A stretch of DNA of 64,000 nucleotides from an uncultured Burkholderiales bacterium. GTDB taxonomy: Bacteria > Pseudomonadota > Gammaproteobacteria > Burkholderiales > Burkholderiaceae_C. The translations under genes were made by a program, and so were the position numbers. The notes below the pieces were generated by a model, which ran no database searches, was not told where the DNA came from, and was given only the letters and a program-made list of their open reading frames with translations. Positions 55,673 through 64,000 of this stretch are shown here, piece by piece; the stretch's first letter is position 1, and every line of letters begins with the position of its first letter. Where the stretch lies: NCBI GenBank assembly GCA_903932865.1, contig CAIZHQ010000026.1, positions 264,038-328,037 of the forward strand, read 5' to 3'.

Positions 55673-56407
55673 ATGGCTGGCTTCGCTCATGACCTGACGC
55701 AGATCGAAGCGCTCATTTTTGATCTTGACGGCACCATGGTGCACACCTTGGGCGATTTCCAGGTGGCGTTGCACCGCACCATGGCCGATTTGGATTTACC
55801 TGAGGTCTCCAACGAACTGATCGCGCAGACCATTGGCAAGGGCTCTGAACACCTGATTCGAACCCTGCTGGCTCATCAGATCGAGCGTTCCGAGCTCAAA
55901 GGCGCAGGGCTGACTTGTTCTGCGATGTCGGTGGATGCTTTGTTTGAGCGCGCCTGGTTGCGCTACCAACACCATTACCTCCAAATCAATGGTGAGTTCG
56001 CCGATGTTTACCCCGGCGTGTTGTCAGCTTTGCAGGTCTGTGCCGACCAGGGTCTGCGCATGGCGTGCCTGACCAACAAGCCCTTGTCGTTTGCCACCGC
56101 CTTGTTGAAGCAAAAGTCACTGGACCATTTTTTTGGACATGTCTTTGGTGGTGACAGCTTTGGGCGTAAAAAGCCTGATCCCTTGCCCATCCTTAAAACT
56201 TGTGAAGCTTTGGGTTCAGTGGTGGCCAGAACCTTGATGGTGGGCGATTCCAGCAACGATGCGCAAGCCGCCCATGCCGCCGGGTGTCCTGTTGTGCTGG
56301 TGACGTACGGCTACAACCACGGGCAACGGGTGCAAGACACGCCCGCAGCCGCTTGGCTGGACTCATTGGCCCAGTTGCCCAAGTGCCTTGGCCTCGCCCA
56401 GTCATGA
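55673..56407 (+). CDS. gph: phosphoglycolate phosphatase
   Basis: Gph dephosphorylates 2-phosphoglycolate arising from DNA repair or side reactions. The 244-residue HAD-family enzyme has the nucleophile motif IFDLDGTMVHTL, motif II CLTNKP, and motif III/IV GGDSFGRKKPDPLP and MVGDSSNDAQAA. The helical cap lies between residues 20 and 95. It is coupled to rpe and followed by the trp leader region. Confidence 0.93.
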   Translation: MAGFAHDLTQIEALIFDLDGTMVHTLGDFQVALHRTMADLDLPEVSNELIAQTIGKGSEHLIRTLLAHQIERSELKGAGLTCSAMSVDALFERAWLRYQHHYLQINGEFADVYPGVLSALQVCADQGLRMACLTNKPLSFATALLKQKSLDHFFGHVFGGDSFGRKKPDPLPILKTCEALGSVVARTLMVGDSSNDAQAAHAAGCPVVLVTYGYNHGQRVQDTPAAAWLDSLAQLPKCLGLAQS

Positions 56408-56459
56408 GCGGCGAGCAGTTGAAAAAATGGCCTGTCAGCTTTGCTACACTCAAGACACC

Positions 56460-56555
56460 ATGTTCATCATCCACAGTCACTCCTGCGCAGCCTGCCTGCC
56501 GAGCCATTCCCTAGCGGAAGGCCAGGGAGCCTGGCCCTGGCGTCAGCCAGCCTGA
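56460..56555 (+). CDS. trpL: trp operon leader peptide (predicted)
   Basis: A 31-codon frame that begins at ATG 56460 and contains two tryptophan codons two apart near its end (...GAWPWRQPA, Trp25 and Trp27), 113 bases upstream of trpE. This is the layout of a transcription-attenuation or translational-coupling leader. A possible extended -10 box, TGCTACACT (56442-56450), would place the transcript start only a few bases before the ATG, giving a nearly leaderless reading as in alphaproteobacterial trpL. Perfect short hairpins overlap the Trp codons (56520-56536, GGCCAGG/CCTGGCC; 56537-56550, CTGGC/GCCAG). No U-tract terminator is visible, so the mechanism is open. Confidence 0.65.
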   Translation: MFIIHSHSCAACLPSHSLAEGQGAWPWRQPA

Positions 56556-56667
56556 CCCCACCGACTGTGCGGCCTTGTCCGCCACCCGCGCCCAGCAACA
56601 GTTGGGCAATTGGATGAATGAAAAGCACCTCGAGCGAGGTCGCTGAGCGCTTTGGAGGCTCTTGCCC

Positions 56668-58167
56668 GTGATCACCGAACTTGAATTCAAAAGCCTGGCC
56701 AGCCAAGGCTACAACCGCATACCCCTCATGCTGGAAGCCTTTGCGGACCTGGAAACTCCCCTGTCGCTTTATCTGAAGCTGGCCCACACCAAGGACAACG
56801 GTAAATACAGCTTCTTGCTCGAATCGGTGGTGGGTGGTGAGCGGTTTGGGCGCTACAGCTTCATCGGCTTGCCTGCCCGCACGCTGCTGCGCGCCAGCGG
56901 TTTTGGGACAGACGCCAAGACCGAAGTGGTGCGCGACGGGGTGGTGATCGAGACTGCCACGGGCAACCCGCTTGACTTCATTGAGCAATACCAAAAACGT
57001 TTCAAGGTGGCCTTGCGCCCGGGATTGCCGCGTTTTTGTGGCGGCCTGGCGGGCTATTTTGGCTACGATGCCGTACGCTACATCGAGAAAAAACTCGAAA
57101 AATCCTGCCCACCCGACACCCTGGGAACGCCCGATATCTTGCTGTTGCAGTGCGAAGAATTGGCCGTGATCGATAACCTTTCGGGCAAGCTCTACCTCAT
57201 CGTTTATGCAGACCCCGCCACGCCCGAGGCCTATGTGGGTGCGAAAAAACGCCTGCGCGACCTGAAAGAACAACTCAAGTACTCGGTGAGCGCCCCGGTC
57301 GTCAAACCCACCCAGTCTTACCCGGCCGAACGAGACTTTGCCAAGGCCGATTACATCGCGGCCGTGGAAAAAGCCAAGGAGCTGATCGCGGGTGGTGATT
57401 TCATGCAGGTCCAAGTAGGGCAGCGCATCAAAAAGCGTTACACCGAAAGCCCGTTGTCTTTGTACCGGGCGTTGCGTTCGCTGAACCCCAGCCCCTACAT
57501 GTATTTTTACAACTTTGGCGACTTCCATGTCGTCGGGGCGAGTCCCGAAATTTTGGTGCGACAGGAACAAACCGAAGAGGGCGCCAAAGTCATCATCCGT
57601 CCGCTGGCAGGCACTCGCCCACGCGGCGCAACCCCGGAAAAAGACAAGGCTGCAGAACAGGAATTGATCAACGACCCGAAAGAGCGGGCCGAGCATGTGA
57701 TGCTGATCGATCTGGCGCGCAACGACATTGGCCGCATCGCCCAAATTGGCTCGGTGAAGGTGACCGAGGCCTTTGTGGTCGAGCGCTACAGCCATGTGAT
57801 GCACATCGTGAGCAACGTCGAAGGCCTGCTGAACCAAGGGATGAGCAATATGGACGTGCTCAAAGCCACGTTCCCGGCCGGTACTTTGACGGGTGCACCC
57901 AAAGTGCATGCGATGGAGCTGATCGACCAGTTCGAGCCCGTCAAGCGCGGCATTTACGGCGGCGCTTGTGGCTACATCAGTTACGCCGGGGACATGGACG
58001 TGGCCATTGCCATTCGCACCGCCGTCATCAAGGACCAGACGCTGTATGTGCAAGCCGCTGCGGGCGTGGTAGCCGATTCGGTGCCCGAGATGGAGTGGCG
58101 TGAAACCGAGCACAAGGCGCGAGCCTTGTTGCGGGCCAGCGAGTTGGTTGAAGAAGGATTGGAGTGA
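56668..58167 (+). CDS. trpE: anthranilate synthase component I
   Basis: TrpE makes anthranilate from chorismate with ammonia supplied by TrpG. The protein of about 499 residues has the N-terminal tryptophan-feedback part ([29 protein letters not shown]) and the chorismate-binding catalytic part ([50 protein letters not shown]). The GTG at 56668 has GGAGG 9 bases upstream, better than the TTG at 56662. It overlaps or abuts trpG. Confidence 0.96.
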   Translation: MITELEFKSLASQGYNRIPLMLEAFADLETPLSLYLKLAHTKDNGKYSFLLESVVGGERFGRYSFIGLPARTLLRASGFGTDAKTEVVRDGVVIETATGNPLDFIEQYQKRFKVALRPGLPRFCGGLAGYFGYDAVRYIEKKLEKSCPPDTLGTPDILLLQCEELAVIDNLSGKLYLIVYADPATPEAYVGAKKRLRDLKEQLKYSVSAPVVKPTQSYPAERDFAKADYIAAVEKAKELIAGGDFMQVQVGQRIKKRYTESPLSLYRALRSLNPSPYMYFYNFGDFHVVGASPEILVRQEQTEEGAKVIIRPLAGTRPRGATPEKDKAAEQELINDPKERAEHVMLIDLARNDIGRIAQIGSVKVTEAFVVERYSHVMHIVSNVEGLLNQGMSNMDVLKATFPAGTLTGAPKVHAMELIDQFEPVKRGIYGGACGYISYAGDMDVAIAIRTAVIKDQTLYVQAAAGVVADSVPEMEWRETEHKARALLRASELVEEGLE

Positions 58168-58169
58168 TC

Positions 58170-58751
58170 ATGGCGAAAAAAATCAAACTTCTGATGGTCG
58201 ACAACTATGACTCCTTCACCTTCAACATCGTGCAGTATTTTGGCGAGTTGGGTGCTGAGGTTGAGGTCTTTCGCAACGACGAAATCACCCTGGAAGGCAT
58301 GGCTGCGCGGCAACCTGATCGCCTGGTGATATCGCCCGGCCCTTGTTCGCCAGCAGAGGCGGGCATATCGGTGGCGGCCATTCAGTACTTTGCGGGCAAG
58401 TTGCCCATCCTGGGCGTGTGCCTGGGGCACCAAAGCATTGGCGCGGCGTTTGGCGGCAAGATCGTTCGCGCACAAGAATTGATGCATGGCAAGACCAGTG
58501 TCATCACCACCACGCGCGAAGGCGTGTTCGCGGGCTTGCCGCAGCAGTTCACCGTCAACCGCTACCACTCGCTGGCGATTGAGCGGGCCACTTGTCCGCC
58601 TTGCCTGAAAGTCACGGCCTGGACCGACGATGGCGAGATCATGGGCGTGCGCCACATCGAGCGGGACATCGAAGGCGTGCAATTCCACCCCGAATCCATC
58701 CTCACCGAGCATGGCCACGCCATGCTCAAGAACTTTCTGGAGCGGTCATGA
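58170..58751 (+). CDS. trpG: anthranilate synthase component II (glutamine amidotransferase)
   Basis: TrpG frees ammonia from glutamine for TrpE. The 193-residue class I amidotransferase has [20 protein letters not shown], the nucleophile in [15 protein letters not shown], and the His/Glu pair in [13 protein letters not shown]. In many bacteria the same protein serves PabB. ATG 58170 follows GGAG by 5 bases; a GTG at 58164 overlapping the trpE stop is the alternative. Its stop overlaps ltaE by 4 bases. Confidence 0.96.
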   Translation: MAKKIKLLMVDNYDSFTFNIVQYFGELGAEVEVFRNDEITLEGMAARQPDRLVISPGPCSPAEAGISVAAIQYFAGKLPILGVCLGHQSIGAAFGGKIVRAQELMHGKTSVITTTREGVFAGLPQQFTVNRYHSLAIERATCPPCLKVTAWTDDGEIMGVRHIERDIEGVQFHPESILTEHGHAMLKNFLERS

Positions 58752-59815
58752 TTGATTTACGCAGCGACACCGTCACGCAGCCCACCGCAGCGATGCGCGA
58801 AGCCATGTTGCGCGCCCCTTTGGGTGACGATGTGTTTGGCGATGACCCCACGGTCAACACCTTGCAGGAACACATCGCACAGATCACCGGCAAAGAAGCG
58901 GCGCTGTTCATGCCTTCGGGCACGCAGAGCAACCTGTGCGCCCTGATGGCGCACTGCGAGCGGGGCGACGAGTACATCGTGGGGCAAAACGCCCACACTT
59001 ACCGCTACGAAGGCGGCGGCGCGGCCGTGCTGGGCAGCATACAGCCGCAGCCCCTGGCGCAAAACGCTTCGGGTGAAATGGCGCTGGCCGACATCGCCGC
59101 CGCCATCAAACCGATCGATTGCCACTTTGCACGCACCCGTCTGCTGGCGCTGGAAAATACCTGGAATGGTCACCCCATGACGCAAGCTTATTTGGCTCAA
59201 GCCACAGACTTGGCCCGGCAGCATGGCTTGGCCGTGCACCTGGACGGTGCCCGACTGTTCAACGCAGCCGTGGCGCAGGCAGAAGGCGGCTCGGTCATGG
59301 CCAGCGTGCACCGCATCGTTGACCACTTCGACAGCGTATCCGTGTGCTTCAGCAAGGGCTTGGGCGCGCCCGTGGGCTCTGCCCTGTGTGGCTCACGGGA
59401 ACTGATCGCCAAAGCACTGCGCTGGCGCAAGGTGTTGGGCGGTGGTTTGCGGCAGTCTGGCATTTTGGCCGCTGCGGCTTTGCACGCACTGGAGCACCAT
59501 GTGGACCGCTTGGCCGATGACCATGCGCTCGCTCAGCGGCTGGCTCAGGGCTTGCAAGGCGTGCCGGGCCTGAGTGTGCGTTCTGCGCAAACCAATATTG
59601 TGTTCGTGGATGTGGCCGATGGACGTGGCCCGGCCCTGCTCGAGGATCTGAAAGCCCAGGGCGTTCTGGCCACGGGTTTGATCGGCCTGCGCTTTGTGAC
59701 CCACCTCGGGGTGGATGCTACAGGCATCGACCACGCCATCGCCTGTATCCAGCGCTTCATGGCGAACACATCTGCAAATACAAACCCTACTTCCACCCGA
59801 GTAGGCGTTTACTGA
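58748..59815 (+). CDS. ltaE: low-specificity L-threonine aldolase
   Basis: LtaE cleaves L-threonine and allo-threonine to glycine and acetaldehyde with pyridoxal phosphate. The 355-residue fold-type I enzyme begins [20 protein letters not shown] and has [29 protein letters not shown] and [14 protein letters not shown] with the PLP lysine. It is inserted between trpG and trpD, overlapping the trpG stop by 4 bases (ATGA), an unusual partner for tryptophan genes. Confidence 0.94.
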   Translation: MIDLRSDTVTQPTAAMREAMLRAPLGDDVFGDDPTVNTLQEHIAQITGKEAALFMPSGTQSNLCALMAHCERGDEYIVGQNAHTYRYEGGGAAVLGSIQPQPLAQNASGEMALADIAAAIKPIDCHFARTRLLALENTWNGHPMTQAYLAQATDLARQHGLAVHLDGARLFNAAVAQAEGGSVMASVHRIVDHFDSVSVCFSKGLGAPVGSALCGSRELIAKALRWRKVLGGGLRQSGILAAAALHALEHHVDRLADDHALAQRLAQGLQGVPGLSVRSAQTNIVFVDVADGRGPALLEDLKAQGVLATGLIGLRFVTHLGVDATGIDHAIACIQRFMANTSANTNPTSTRVGVY

Positions 59816-59819
59816 GGCC

Positions 59820-60515
59820 ATGCCTGAAACGCAGCAAGTCCTGATGTTCATGCTGGCCGGTGTGCTGCTCAACCTCACGCCCGGGCCGGATGTGCTCTAC
59901 ATCGTCAACCAGTCCTTGCGCGGCGGTGCGCAGCGTGGGCTGGTGGCTGCATGGGGCATCACGGCGGGATGTTTCGTGCATTTGGCCGCGGTCGGTTTGG
60001 GGTTGGGGGCCGTCTTGGCGAACTCGGCAGATGCTTTCAACCTGATCAAGTGGATGGGTGCCGCGTACCTGTTGTGGACGGGAGGGCGTCTGTTGTGGCG
60101 CACATCCCAAAGCCATGGCGCTAGCGGGATGGCACATGAGCAGTCGCTGATGGTCCACTCTGGCCAGTATGTGGATGGGCTTGTCTCCAAAGAAGCGACC
60201 GGCTTACTGGCCGTTTTCTTTGGTGGTTTCGCCACCAACGCACTGAACCCAAAAATAGCACTCTTTTTTCTGGCCTTTTTGCCGCAATTTATCCCTGCGC
60301 AGGCCCCTGACCCGACCTGGTCTTTCGTGCTCTTGGGCTGTTTGTTCAATCTCAACAGTTTGCTGGTGTGCATGGTCTGGGCCTTGGCCGCTTCTTGGCT
60401 GGCCCGCCGTGCCCAGGGGTTGCAGCGCGTCATGCACCACATGGACTGGCTGGTCGGCTTGCTGTTTGTCGGTTTTGGTCTGAAGCTCGCCTTGACTGAC
60501 GCCCCGTCGCACTGA
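59820..60515 (+). CDS. LysE/RhtB family amino acid exporter
   Basis: A 231-residue inner-membrane protein with six predicted helices and the LysE/RhtB start LMFMLAGVLLNLTPGPDVLYIVNQSLRGG, GITAGCFVHLAAVGLG and FATNALNPKIALFFLAFLPQF. Members export threonine, homoserine, lysine and other amino acids. Four bases after ltaE and within a trp gene series, so it may export threonine, glycine or an aromatic amino acid; the substrate cannot be told from sequence. Confidence 0.9.
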   Translation: MPETQQVLMFMLAGVLLNLTPGPDVLYIVNQSLRGGAQRGLVAAWGITAGCFVHLAAVGLGLGAVLANSADAFNLIKWMGAAYLLWTGGRLLWRTSQSHGASGMAHEQSLMVHSGQYVDGLVSKEATGLLAVFFGGFATNALNPKIALFFLAFLPQFIPAQAPDPTWSFVLLGCLFNLNSLLVCMVWALAASWLARRAQGLQRVMHHMDWLVGLLFVGFGLKLALTDAPSH

Positions 60516-60554
60516 ATTTTTCTACGAACCCCATCATCCGAGAGGAAACCCACC

Positions 60555-61583
60555 ATGCCCATCACCCCTCAGGAAGCGTTGCAACGCACCATCGAGCATC
60601 GCGAAATTTTCCATGATGAGATGCTGCACATCATGCGAATCATCATGAATGGTGAGTTATCGCCTGTCATGACGGCGGCGCTCATCACGGGCCTGCGCGT
60701 GAAGAAAGAAACCATTGGCGAGATCACCGCCGCCGCGCAGGTCATGCGGGAGTTTTCGACCAAAGTGCATGTGCCCAACCCCACGCACCTGGTGGACATT
60801 GTGGGCACGGGGGGGGATGGTGCACACACCTTCAACATCTCGACTTGCGCGATGTTTGTGGCCGCTGCAGCGGGTGCTAAAACGGCCAAACACGGTGGGC
60901 GCAGCGTCAGCAGCAAGTCCGGCAGCGCCGATGTGGTCGAAGCCTTGGGTGGCAACATCCACCTGTCTCCAGAGCAAATTGCGCGTTCGATCGAAGAAGT
61001 GGGCATCGGCTTCATGTTCGCCCCCAACCACCACCCGGCCATGAAAAACGTGGCCCCGGTGCGCAAGGAACTGGGCGTGCGCACCATTTTCAACATCCTC
61101 GGGCCCTTGACCAACCCGGCCAGCGCACCGAACATCTTGATGGGCGTGTTCCACTCCGACCTGGTGGGCATTCAGGTGCGTGCCCTGCAACGCTTGGGGG
61201 CTGAGCATGCGGTGGTGGTTTATGGCCGCGACGGCATGGACGAAATCAGCCTGGGCGCGGCCACCTTGGTGGGGGAGCTCAAAAACGGGCAGATCACCGA
61301 ATATGAAATCCACCCTGAGGACTTTGGTCTGACCATGGCCAGCAACCGGGCCCTGAGAGTGGAAACACCCGAGCAATCCATGGCCATGCTGCGGGGTGTG
61401 CTGGACAATGAGCCCAGCGCGGCTCGCGACATCGTCATGATCAACGCGGGCGCTGCCTTGTACGCGGCCAATGTGGCCAGCAGCATCGCCGACGGCCTTT
61501 CACGTGCGCGTGTGGTCATCGAGTCGGGCGCAGCCAAAGCCAAGCTGGCGCAGTTTGTGGCCTTTGGTCAAAAGGCGGCTTAA
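60555..61583 (+). CDS. trpD: anthranilate phosphoribosyltransferase
   Basis: TrpD joins anthranilate to phosphoribosyl pyrophosphate. The 342-residue protein has the PRPP-binding [63 protein letters not shown] and [13 protein letters not shown], with the metal-binding [18 protein letters not shown] precedes the ATG. It is 39 bases after the exporter gene. Confidence 0.96.
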   Translation: MPITPQEALQRTIEHREIFHDEMLHIMRIIMNGELSPVMTAALITGLRVKKETIGEITAAAQVMREFSTKVHVPNPTHLVDIVGTGGDGAHTFNISTCAMFVAAAAGAKTAKHGGRSVSSKSGSADVVEALGGNIHLSPEQIARSIEEVGIGFMFAPNHHPAMKNVAPVRKELGVRTIFNILGPLTNPASAPNILMGVFHSDLVGIQVRALQRLGAEHAVVVYGRDGMDEISLGAATLVGELKNGQITEYEIHPEDFGLTMASNRALRVETPEQSMAMLRGVLDNEPSAARDIVMINAGAALYAANVASSIADGLSRARVVIESGAAKAKLAQFVAFGQKAA

Positions 61584-61586
61584 GTC

Positions 61587-61724
61587 ATGCAGCTTTCCAA
61601 AGTTGCCTTGAGCGCCGAGCGTGTTTTGACCTTGTTTGTGGTGGTCGGATTGCTGATGAACTGCTTTTTTGTTCGAATTTTGAAAAACGGTGCTACCGAG
61701 CCCGCAAAGGAAATAAAACCATGA
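61587..61724 (+). CDS. predicted 45-residue membrane microprotein between trpD and trpC
   Basis: An open frame starting 3 bases after the trpD stop and ending with a TGA that overlaps the trpC start codon by 4 bases (ATGA). It fills the gap exactly. The product has one hydrophobic segment of about 20 residues (roughly 12-31; [20 protein letters not shown]) with a short N-terminus and a polar lysine-containing tail ending KEIKP. I recognise no family. The coupling to trpC, the clean membrane segment and the absence of any other explanation for the 137-base gap argue that it is real; ribosome site evidence is weak. Confidence 0.6.
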   Translation: MQLSKVALSAERVLTLFVVVGLLMNCFFVRILKNGATEPAKEIKP

Positions 61725-62509
61725 GTGACATCCTCGACAAAATTGTCGCCGTCAAACGCGAAGAAGTCGCTGCAGCCTTGGTCAAAAAACCTTTGGCAAT
61801 GGTTCGGGCGGATGCCGAAAGCCGCGTTCTGACACGCGACTTTGAAGGGGCTTTGCGTGACAAAATCGCGGCAGGACAGGCGGCTGTGATTGCGGAAATC
61901 AAAAAAGCCAGCCCTTCAAAAGGCGTGCTGCGCGCGGACTTCATCCCGGCCGACATCGCCCAAAGCTATGCCGAGCATGGCGCAACTTGCTTGTCTGTTT
62001 TAACAGACAAGCAGTTTTTTCAGGGCAGTGTGGATTTCCTCAAGCAAGCCCGTGCCAGTTGCGACTTGCCAGTGCTTCGCAAAGACTTCCTGATCGATGC
62101 GTACCAGGTCTATGAATCCCGTGCGATGGGTGCTGACGCCATTTTGCTGATCGCCGCTTGTCTGGAAGATGTACAAATGGCCGAGATGGAGGCGGTGGCC
62201 CGCAGTTTGGACATGGCGGTGCTGGTGGAAGTGCATGACAGGGCCGAATTGGCCCGTGCCTTGAAACTGAAAACCCGCTTGGTTGGCATCAACAACCGCA
62301 ACCTTAAAACCTTTGAGGTGTCCTTGCAGACCACGCTGGACATGCTGCCTGAGGTCCCGGCCGACCGATTGTTGGTCACCGAAAGCGGTATTCAAACCCC
62401 GGAAGATGTCCTGCGGATGCGCGAGGCGAAAGTCAATGCATTTTTGGTGGGAGAGGCTTTCATGCGCTCCAGCGAGCCCGGCGAGGCGCTGTCCAAACTA
62501 TTTGCCTGA
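61721..62509 (+). CDS. trpC: indole-3-glycerol phosphate synthase
   Basis: TrpC closes the indole ring from carboxyphenylamino-deoxyribulose phosphate. The 262-residue TIM barrel is the single-function form, without fused TrpF. It has [75 protein letters not shown] and [23 protein letters not shown] precedes the ATG. It shares one base with the ung start (TGATG). Confidence 0.96.
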   Translation: MSDILDKIVAVKREEVAAALVKKPLAMVRADAESRVLTRDFEGALRDKIAAGQAAVIAEIKKASPSKGVLRADFIPADIAQSYAEHGATCLSVLTDKQFFQGSVDFLKQARASCDLPVLRKDFLIDAYQVYESRAMGADAILLIAACLEDVQMAEMEAVARSLDMAVLVEVHDRAELARALKLKTRLVGINNRNLKTFEVSLQTTLDMLPEVPADRLLVTESGIQTPEDVLRMREAKVNAFLVGEAFMRSSEPGEALSKLFA

Positions 62510-63270
62510 TGTCTGGCATGCTGGTTCAGCAGAGTCTGGCGTTTGAAGACGGGGCCTTGGTGGCCGATCGGTTGCAGAGCTGGCCTCCTGATCTGCAAAG
62601 ACTGGATGAGGGGTGGCGGACGCATGTGGTCGAGTTTTTGGCCTCGGCGGTGGGGCATGCCTTGTCTGCGCGCTTGAGCGGTACCCTGAATTCAGGGGCC
62701 ATCATTTATCCACCAGATCCTTTTCGGGCGCTGAGCTTGACCCCGCTGAGCCAAGTGCGTGTGGTGATTCTGGGTCAAGACCCGTACCACGGACCGGGCC
62801 AGGCAGAAGGATTGGCCTTTTCGGTGGCGGCTGGGGTGCGATTGCCACCCAGTTTGCGCAATATTTTCAAGGAGTTGCAGCAAAGTCTGGGTGTGCCGAT
62901 GCCCACTAATGGGTCTCTGGTGCGCTGGGCAAGGCAAGGGGTCTTGCTGCTCAACACTTGTTTGACGGTACAAGACGGGCAAGCGGCCAGCCATGCTCGG
63001 TGGGGTTGGGAGATTTTGAGCGATGAACTGGTCAAAAATGTAGCCCAAAGCGCTACACCGGTGGTGTTCATGCTGTGGGGTTCGCAAGCTCAGGCCAAAA
63101 AGACATTGATCGAACAAGCCGCAAGCGCTGCCAAGCATTTGGTACTGCTGGCCAATCACCCTTCTCCCCGTTCGGCCTTGCGACGCCCTGTGCCCTTTTT
63201 AGGCTGCGATCATTTTGCTCAGGCGAATGCTTTTCTTGAGCAATGCGGCGGAAAAGCCATTGACTGGTGA
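62509..63270 (+). CDS. ung: uracil-DNA glycosylase
   Basis: Ung removes uracil from DNA at the start of base excision repair. The 253-residue family 1 enzyme has the catalytic water-activating Asp in VVILGQDPYHGPGQAEGLAFSV, LLNTCLTV and the closing NHPSPRSALRRP with the catalytic His. It is translated in overlap with trpC (TGATG), so it shares the trp transcript although its job is unrelated. Confidence 0.95.
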   Translation: MSGMLVQQSLAFEDGALVADRLQSWPPDLQRLDEGWRTHVVEFLASAVGHALSARLSGTLNSGAIIYPPDPFRALSLTPLSQVRVVILGQDPYHGPGQAEGLAFSVAAGVRLPPSLRNIFKELQQSLGVPMPTNGSLVRWARQGVLLLNTCLTVQDGQAASHARWGWEILSDELVKNVAQSATPVVFMLWGSQAQAKKTLIEQAASAAKHLVLLANHPSPRSALRRPVPFLGCDHFAQANAFLEQCGGKAIDW

Positions 63271-63287
63271 AAATTTCGTGGGCTATC

Positions 63288-63317
63288 TTGCCGAGCGTCA
63301 CAAAAAGATGGCATAAT
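63288..63317 (+). promoter_or_regulatory. promoter of the tRNA-tuf transcript
   Basis: TTGCCG (63288-63293), an 18-base spacer and CATAAT (63312-63317) lie 16 bases ahead of tRNA-Tyr, right after the ung stop. An alternative pair TTGACT/TATCTT lies at 63260-63289. Confidence 0.6.
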
Positions 63318-63332
63318 ATGAGGCTCGCTTCT

Positions 63333-63418
63333 GGAGGGGTGCCCGAGTGGCTAAAGGGGGCAGACTGTAAATCTGTTGGCTTACGCCTACACTGGTTCGA
63401 ATCCAGTCTCCTCCACCA
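63333..63418 (+). tRNA. tRNA-Tyr (GTA)
   Basis: An 86-base tRNA with the long variable arm of tyrosine tRNAs, anticodon GTA at 63367-63369, acceptor stem GGAGGGG/CTCCTCC and encoded CCA. Confidence 0.95.
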
Positions 63419-63505
63419 GCAAACTGGCTTAAGCCGGATTGATTTGAGCAATTGGAAATGGTTTCCAAGCATTGGCGCAGCATCCACTCGTGCGGCGCAA
63501 TCAGT

Positions 63506-63579
63506 GCGGGAGTAGTTTAATGGTAGAACCTTAGCCTTCCAAGCTAATGACACGGGTTCGATTCCCGTTTCCCGCTCCA
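63506..63579 (+). tRNA. tRNA-Gly (TCC)
   Basis: A 74-base cloverleaf with acceptor stem GCGGGAG/TTCCCGC, anticodon TCC at 63538-63540 in loop CTTCCAA. It carries the T-loop TTCGATT and ends in CCA after the discriminator base T. Confidence 0.95.
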
Positions 63580-63609
63580 TCGAACCGGTTGAGTTTGTGA
63601 GATGTTTTC

Positions 63610-63684
<75 letters not shown>

Positions 63685-63757
63685 GTTTTGGGGCGTACAT
63701 CGTAAGTTGTGCGCCCTCTGTTTTGGTTGTTGACCGCTACTTTTCGGAGTCGAAGAT

Positions 63758-64000
63758 ATGGCAAAAGAGAAATTTGAACGGACCAAACCCCACGTCAACG
63801 TGGGCACCATCGGTCACGTTGACCACGGCAAAACCACGCTGACAGCGGCCATCACCACCGTGTTGGCTGCCAAGTTCGGCGGTGCTGCCAAAGCGTACGA
63901 CCAGATCGACGCAGCGCCTGAAGAGAAGGCTCGTGGTATCACGATCAACACCGCCCACGTCGAGTACGAGACGGCCAACCGTCACTACGCGCACGTCGAT
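63758..64000 (+). CDS. tuf: translation elongation factor Tu, 5' part (runs off the window)
   Basis: EF-Tu carries aminoacyl-tRNA to the ribosome as a GTPase. The first 81 codons are present: [30 protein letters not shown] holds the P-loop GHVDHGKT, and [18 protein letters not shown] is the switch I region. The tRNA-Tyr, -Gly, -Thr genes directly upstream show that this is the copy in the tufB position; a second copy next to fusA is usual in this group but outside the window. Confidence 0.97.
   Translation, partial: MAKEKFERTKPHVNVGTIGHVDHGKTTLTAAITTVLAAKFGGAAKAYDQIDAAPEEKARGITINTAHVEYETANRHYAHVD

Noticed and set aside
56556..56660. Classical intrinsic trp attenuator
   Set aside because: Several GC stems can form, but none is followed by a T-run, so an intrinsic terminator cannot be claimed.

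Overview
The window is about 64 kb of a betaproteobacterial chromosome, most probably a freshwater Comamonadaceae (Burkholderiales) of the Limnohabitans/Rhodoferax kind. That assignment is inference. It rests on the gene content and order (short-form argC, a methionine synthase lacking its homocysteine domain behind an SAH riboswitch, Bug and TAXI-TRAP receptors, a split S10/spc ribosomal cluster) and on the moderately high GC of nearly all genes. No insertion sequence, integrase, prophage or CRISPR array was seen.

Layout. 1-7.8 kb: end of purB, yaeQ, argC (minus), sucCD, a TerC-family membrane protein, a type IV pilin and a PglL/TfpO-like oligosaccharide ligase. 7.9-11.9 kb: an S-adenosylhomocysteine riboswitch and the metH gene it appears to control at the ribosome binding site, then a conserved unknown. 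11.9-18.8 kb: a minus-strand operon of a TAXI-type TRAP transporter (receptor, DUF1850, fused permease) joined to hutD and hutF, with a divergent LysR regulator. 18.9-20.1 kb: a lone FAD amine oxidase.

20.1-33.6 kb is the most unusual part. An ECF sigma factor of the SigF type and its membrane anti-sigma NrsF stand divergently from a bufferin-type operon: a secreted Cys-repeat peptide, an MNIO (DUF692) peptide-modifying enzyme, its DUF2063 partner and a DoxX membrane protein. A promoter-like motif (TCTGTAACTTTT, then CGAA) occurs in front of the sigma gene. It recurs with the same 17-nt spacer in front of a thioredoxin/CcdA/YnjBCD/YnjF cluster 4 kb away, and a degenerate copy lies before the bufferin gene. 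This suggests one metal/thiol-stress regulon that ties a copper-buffering modified peptide to periplasmic thiol-redox genes and an uncharacterised ABC importer. A TVP38-flavin-disulfide-reductase fusion and a DUF3047 protein follow.

33.7-37.6 kb: an IclR-controlled cluster with a Rieske oxygenase, a Bug receptor and a short-chain dehydrogenase (aromatic catabolism, substrate unknown). 37.6-40.1 kb: an AT-rich, probably acquired segment with a secreted unknown protein and a secreted serine hydrolase. 40.1-43.4 kb: ubiA, proC, glpK. 43.5-52.4 kb: the spc and alpha ribosomal operons from rplN to rplQ, with secY and rpoA but without infA, then initiator tRNA and a strong bidirectional terminator. 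52.5-56.4 kb: pncC, pgpA, thiL, apaG (minus) and rpe, gph (plus). 56.4-63.3 kb: the trp genes trpE-trpG-ltaE-lysE-trpD-trpC-ung, with a tryptophan leader peptide and a previously uncalled 45-residue membrane microprotein between trpD and trpC. 63.3-64 kb: tRNA-Tyr, -Gly, -Thr and the start of tuf.
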